Shown here: positions 60,786 to 64,000 of the stretch, piece by piece
Layout: each line of letters starts with the position of its first letter
Numbering within the stretch: position 1 is the stretch's first letter
Source of the DNA: Bordetella petrii
Lineage (GTDB): Bacteria; Pseudomonadota; Gammaproteobacteria; Burkholderiales; Burkholderiaceae_B
Assembly (NCBI RefSeq): GCF_000067205.1
Contig: NC_010170.1
Location: 3,844,001 to 3,908,000, forward strand
Direction of reading: 5' to 3'
Length of the DNA: 64,000 nucleotides
The notes under the pieces: generated by a model
The model's database searches: none
Told to the model about the DNA's origin: nothing
Seen by the model: only the letters and a program-made list of their open reading frames with translations
Program-made: the position numbers and the translations under genes

Positions 60786-61357
60786 CGGGCCAGCCTCCAG
60801 GTAACGAAGATGCTGATCGGCGTCAGCACCAGCATGGTCAGCAACAAGGGCAGGCGCAGCAGCGCGATACACACGAAACACGCCAGCGCCACGGCAATGG
60901 CAGCCCACTTGCCGCGCAGCGGCCGCGCGATTTTCACGGCCATCGAAATCAGCAAGCCGGCGGCCGCGGCGGCCAGCCCGGCAAACAAGTGCTGGATGCG
61001 CGGGTCATCGGCATAGCGCTGGTACACCACCCCCAGCGCGATCACGATCAGCGACGGCGCGGCAATCAGCCCCATGATGGCCGCGCAGGCTCCCGTGGGG
61101 CCGCGGAACTTCATGCCCAGCGCCACCGACATATTGATGATGTTGCCGCCGGGCAGGAACTGGCACAGGCCCAGCAGCTCGGTGAAATCGTCGGACGACA
61201 GCCAGCGGTTCTTCTCGACCACCATGTGCCGGGCCAGCGGCAGGGCGCCGCCGAAGGCGCTCAGGCCCAGCCAGAAAAAACCGGTGAATAAGGCCCATGA
61301 GGTGGGCGGCGGACGATCGGGCGTAGCGCGGGATTCGGACGGAAGCGAGGAATTCAT
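60782..61357 (-). CDS. ChrA-family transporter, first half (short CHR protein)
   Basis: A 191-residue membrane protein with the CHR motifs FFWLGLSAFGGALPLARHMV, LLGLCQFLPGGNIINMSVAL and GLIAAPSLIVIALGVVYQ. It is the first gene of the two-gene set and overlaps the second by ATGA. The N-terminal 20 residues are polar (SLPSESRATPDRPPPTSW). It is divergent from the EamA exporter gene. Confidence 0.9.
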   Translation of the reverse strand: MNSSLPSESRATPDRPPPTSWALFTGFFWLGLSAFGGALPLARHMVVEKNRWLSSDDFTELLGLCQFLPGGNIINMSVALGMKFRGPTGACAAIMGLIAAPSLIVIALGVVYQRYADDPRIQHLFAGLAAAAAGLLISMAVKIARPLRGKWAAIAVALACFVCIALLRLPLLLTMLVLTPISIFVTWRLAR

Positions 61358-61496
61358 GGCGGCCTGCCGTTAACAGGGTCGAAAGCCTACTCCTGCCCGC
61401 GCCGGACCGCAATTGGCCGGTGCGGACCAGCGGCCCACGCCAGGCGGTGCCGTAGAATGGCAGCTCTGCCGGCCACACGCGGCCGGCTCGCGCAGC

Positions 61497-62408
61497 ATGT
61501 CCACACCCGCCTCCCGCCCGCCCGCTACATCCCTCTACCCCGTCCTGCTGCTGATGGTTGCCATGGTGTCCATGCAGGGCGGCGCCTCGCTGGCCAAGAG
61601 CCTGTTCCCGGCGGTGGGCGCACAAGGCACCGCCGCACTGCGGCTGTTGTTTTCGGCGCTGATGCTGCTGGCCTATTTCCGGCCCTGGCGCGTTCGCCTG
61701 CCCGCCTCGGGCTGGCGCGTGGTGCTGGCCTACGGCCTGTCGCTGGGCGCCATGAACCTGCTGTTCTACATGGCGCTGCGCACCATTCCGCTGGGCATGG
61801 CCGTGGCGCTGGAATTCACCGGGCCGCTCGCGGTGGCCCTGCTGTCGTCGCGCCGCCTGACCGATTTCGCCTGGATCGCGCTGGCCGCTGCCGGCCTGCT
61901 GCTGCTGGTGCCGCATGGCGCCGACATGCACACGCTCGACCCGGCCGGCATGGCATACGCCCTGGCTGCCGGCCTGTGCTGGGCGCTGTATATCGTGTCC
62001 GGACGCCGCGCCGGCACGCGCCACGGCACGCAAACTGTCGCCCTGGCCGCATCGGTGGCCGCGCTGGCCGTGTTGCCGTTCGGCCTGGCGCAAGCAGGGC
62101 CGGCCCTGTTCTCGCCCGCCTTGCTGCCGCTGGCGGTCGGCGTGGCCATCCTGTCCAGCTCACTGCCCTACGCCCTGGAAATCACCGTGCTGGCGCGCAT
62201 GCCGGTGCGCGTGTTCGGCACCCTGCTCAGCCTGGAGCCGGTGTTCGCGGCCGTGTCGGGCCTGCTGTTCCTGGGCGAGATCCTGACACTGACGCAATGG
62301 GCCGCGGTGGCGGCCATCGTGGCCGCGTCGGCCGGCATCACCGCGGGCAGCGGCAAATCCGCCCCGCCGCGCGCGCGCAAGGCCCCGCGGCCTGGCCGGG
62401 CCTCGTGA
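61497..62408 (+). CDS. EamA/DMT exporter (RhtA-like)
   Basis: A 303-residue inner-membrane protein with ten helices in two EamA repeats. SMQGGASLAKSLFPAVGAQG, RTIPLGMAVALEFTGPLAVA and SLEPVFAAVSGLLFLGEILT follow the RhtA (threonine/homoserine exporter) pattern closely. The C-terminus ends in a short basic tail. Substrate is likely an amino acid or analogue. Single gene; the SDR gene follows after 69 bases. Confidence 0.9.
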   Translation: MSTPASRPPATSLYPVLLLMVAMVSMQGGASLAKSLFPAVGAQGTAALRLLFSALMLLAYFRPWRVRLPASGWRVVLAYGLSLGAMNLLFYMALRTIPLGMAVALEFTGPLAVALLSSRRLTDFAWIALAAAGLLLLVPHGADMHTLDPAGMAYALAAGLCWALYIVSGRRAGTRHGTQTVALAASVAALAVLPFGLAQAGPALFSPALLPLAVGVAILSSSLPYALEITVLARMPVRVFGTLLSLEPVFAAVSGLLFLGEILTLTQWAAVAAIVAASAGITAGSGKSAPPRARKAPRPGRAS

Positions 62409-62477
62409 CGGCGGGGTTTATCATGATGCGGCGCGCGCGCCTCAGGGCGCGCTGTCTCATTGCAAAGGAAATCGCAC

Positions 62478-63182
62478 ATGACCACTGAAAAAGTCGCACT
62501 GATCACCGCCGGCGGCAGCGGCATGGGCGCCGCCGCGGCGCGCAAGCTGGCCGCCGACGGCTACCGCGTCGCCATCCTGTCGTCGTCGGGCAAGGGCGAG
62601 GCGCTGGCCAGCGAACTGCAGGGGCTGGGCGTCACGGGCTCGAACCTGGAGCCCGACGACATCGCCCGGCTGGTCGACGCCGCCATGCAGCGCTGGGGCC
62701 GTGTCGACGCCGTGGTCAACAGCGCCGGCCACGGCCCCAAGGGCAAGCTGCTGGACATCCCCGACGCCGACTGGCACCTGGGGATGGAGTACTACCTGCT
62801 GAACGTCGTGCGCATCACGCGGCTGGTCGCGCCCATCATGCGGCAGCAGCGCGGCGGCTCTATCGTCAACATTTCCACCTACGCCACCTTCGAGCCGGAA
62901 GCGCTGTTTCCCACTTCCGGCGTGTTCCGCGCCGGCCTGGCCGCGTTCACGAAGGTGTTCGCCGACGAGTACGCGGCCGACAACGTCCGCATGAACAACG
63001 TGCTGCCCGGTTTCATCGACAGCCTGCCCGAGAAAGACGACCGCCGCCAGCGCATTCCGATGGGCCGCTACGGCCGCGCCGACGAGGTGGCCGAGCTGAT
63101 CGCCTTCCTGGCTTCCGACAAGTCGGGCTATATCACCGGGCAGAACATCCGCATCGACGGCGGCATCACCCGATCGGTCTAG
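62478..63182 (+). CDS. SDR-family protein with replaced catalytic Tyr and Lys
   Basis: A 234-residue Rossmann protein. The cofactor loop is TAGGSGMG, then NSAGHG and NISTYATF with the Ser. Where classical SDRs have Y-x3-K this protein has S147 and R151 (SGVFRAGLAAFTK). The end GYITGQNIRIDGGITRSV is standard. Loss of both catalytic residues suggests a changed chemistry or a non-enzymatic role. AAGGAA precedes the ATG at 62478; an ATG 18 bases upstream is less likely. It stands 25 bases before hutG. Confidence 0.88.
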   Translation: MTTEKVALITAGGSGMGAAAARKLAADGYRVAILSSSGKGEALASELQGLGVTGSNLEPDDIARLVDAAMQRWGRVDAVVNSAGHGPKGKLLDIPDADWHLGMEYYLLNVVRITRLVAPIMRQQRGGSIVNISTYATFEPEALFPTSGVFRAGLAAFTKVFADEYAADNVRMNNVLPGFIDSLPEKDDRRQRIPMGRYGRADEVAELIAFLASDKSGYITGQNIRIDGGITRSV

Positions 63183-63207
63183 TTTTTTTCAACGCCATCC
63201 ATACTGC

Positions 63208-64000
63208 ATGACCACGCTCTATACCCTTACCCGCGGCGACGCGCCGCTGGTCATCAACATCCCGCACGTGGGCACCTGGGTGCCCACCGAGCTGCGCCCT
63301 CTCATGACGGCCCAGGCGCTGGGCGTGCCCGATACCGACTGGCACGTCGACCGGCTGTACGATTTCGCGCGCGAGCGCGGCGTCACCGTGATGGCCGCCA
63401 CGCACTCGCGCTATGTCATCGACCTGAACCGCGACCCCGAAGGCGCCGCCCTGTACCCCGGCGCGTCGAATACTGAACTGTGCCCCACCGGCCGCTTCGA
63501 CGGCGGCCCGATCTGGAACGAAGGCACGGCCGGGAATGCGCTGCTCGACGTAGCGGCGCGGCGGCGCCAGTATTTCGACCCCTACCACGCGCAACTGGCG
63601 GCCGAGCTCAAGCGCGTGCATGACCGATACGGTTATGTGGTGCTGCTGGACGGCCATTCGATCATCTCGCGCTGCGCGCGGTTCTTCGAAGGCCGGCTGC
63701 CCGACCTGAACCTGGGCACGGCCGACGGCGCCAGCTGCGCGCCAGCGCTGCAAGACGCTGCCGCCGCCGCGCTAGCCAGCGCGCCCGGCTTCACTCATGT
63801 GGTCAACGGCCGTTTCAAGGGCGGCTGGATCACCCGTCACTACGGCCAACCGCAGCGCGGCTACCATGCGGTGCAGCTCGAAATGGCGCTGGAAGCCTAC
63901 ATGACCGAAGACGAACCCTTCAATTGGGACCCGCAGCGCGCCGAACCGCTGGGCGGCGTGCTACGCACCCTGGTGGATGCCCTGCTGGCCTGGAAGCCCT
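63208..64000 (+). CDS. hutG: N-formylglutamate deformylase, 5' part (runs off the window)
   Basis: The frame opens MTTLYTLTRGDAPLVINIPH and stays open for 264 codons to the end of the window, close to the usual family length of 265-280. The enzyme hydrolyses N-formylglutamate in the five-step histidine pathway. PHVGTWVP, DTDWHVDRLYDFA, LNRDPEGAALYPG, LLDGHSI and KGGWITRHYGQP are family features including the metal-binding His and Asp. No other hut gene is visible here, so they may lie just beyond the edge. Confidence 0.92.
   Translation, partial: MTTLYTLTRGDAPLVINIPHVGTWVPTELRPLMTAQALGVPDTDWHVDRLYDFARERGVTVMAATHSRYVIDLNRDPEGAALYPGASNTELCPTGRFDGGPIWNEGTAGNALLDVAARRRQYFDPYHAQLAAELKRVHDRYGYVVLLDGHSIISRCARFFEGRLPDLNLGTADGASCAPALQDAAAAALASAPGFTHVVNGRFKGGWITRHYGQPQRGYHAVQLEMALEAYMTEDEPFNWDPQRAEPLGGVLRTLVDALLAWKP

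Overview
The window is a high-GC (roughly two thirds G+C) chromosomal segment from a betaproteobacterium. Gene content and order (miaB-phoH-ybeY-corC-lnt, queA-tgt-yajC-secDF, a Bug/TctC-type binding protein, fdsGBA-fdhD-fdsD) fit the Alcaligenaceae, most likely Bordetella or Achromobacter. That assignment is an inference from content; no search was run. I see no prophage, insertion sequence, CRISPR array or rRNA.

Layout. 1-1.7 kb: envelope stress-type small membrane genes (yqjK/E/D-like) and an unknown secreted protein. 1.9-9.8 kb: nitrate assimilation, with nirB-nirD-nasA on the minus strand and nasT-like and cysG on the plus strand, around a 297-bp control region that carries two divergent sigma54 promoters, a pair of NtrC-like sites 32 bp apart and an ANTAR-type hexaloop hairpin. 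9.9-12 kb: upp and dacB. 12.2-17.8 kb: queA-tgt-yajC-secD-secF. 17.8-20.8 kb: a REP-like inverted pair, an Ldh2-type dehydrogenase, a binding-protein-like gene without a signal peptide, and a PAP2 phosphatase. 21-27 kb: miaB-phoH-ybeY-corC-lnt, then tRNA-Ala(GGC), tRNA-Glu(UUC) and tRNA-Asp(GUC). 27-30 kb: a minus-strand SDR-DUF1097-DoxX-LysR set. 30.2-34.8 kb: bioB, two transporters, a peroxiredoxin and a small secreted protein. 34.8-41.4 kb: a large AsmA/DUF748 envelope protein, then the cofactor operon moaC-moaD-moaE-moaB-moeA. 41.5-48.4 kb: an IclR regulator, a Bug binding protein and a five-gene acyl-CoA catabolic operon of unknown substrate. 48.5-58.8 kb: moaA and a ModE-like regulator, divergent from the NAD-dependent formate dehydrogenase operon fdsG-fdsB-fdsA-fdhD-fdsD and an OFA-type transporter. 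58.8-64 kb: a long inverted repeat, a methyltransferase, a split ChrA pair, an EamA exporter, an SDR with altered catalytic residues, and the 5' part of hutG.

How it works together. Molybdenum cofactor unites much of the window: two Mo-bis-MGD enzymes (NasA and FdsA) sit with six cofactor genes in two clusters. cysG supplies siroheme to NirB. nasT has no nasS beside it and no nitrate transporter is present here. The least explained parts are the catabolic operon at 43.5-48.4 kb, where two enzymes lack the usual catalytic glutamates, and the MoaB homologue, where the conserved aspartate is a histidine.
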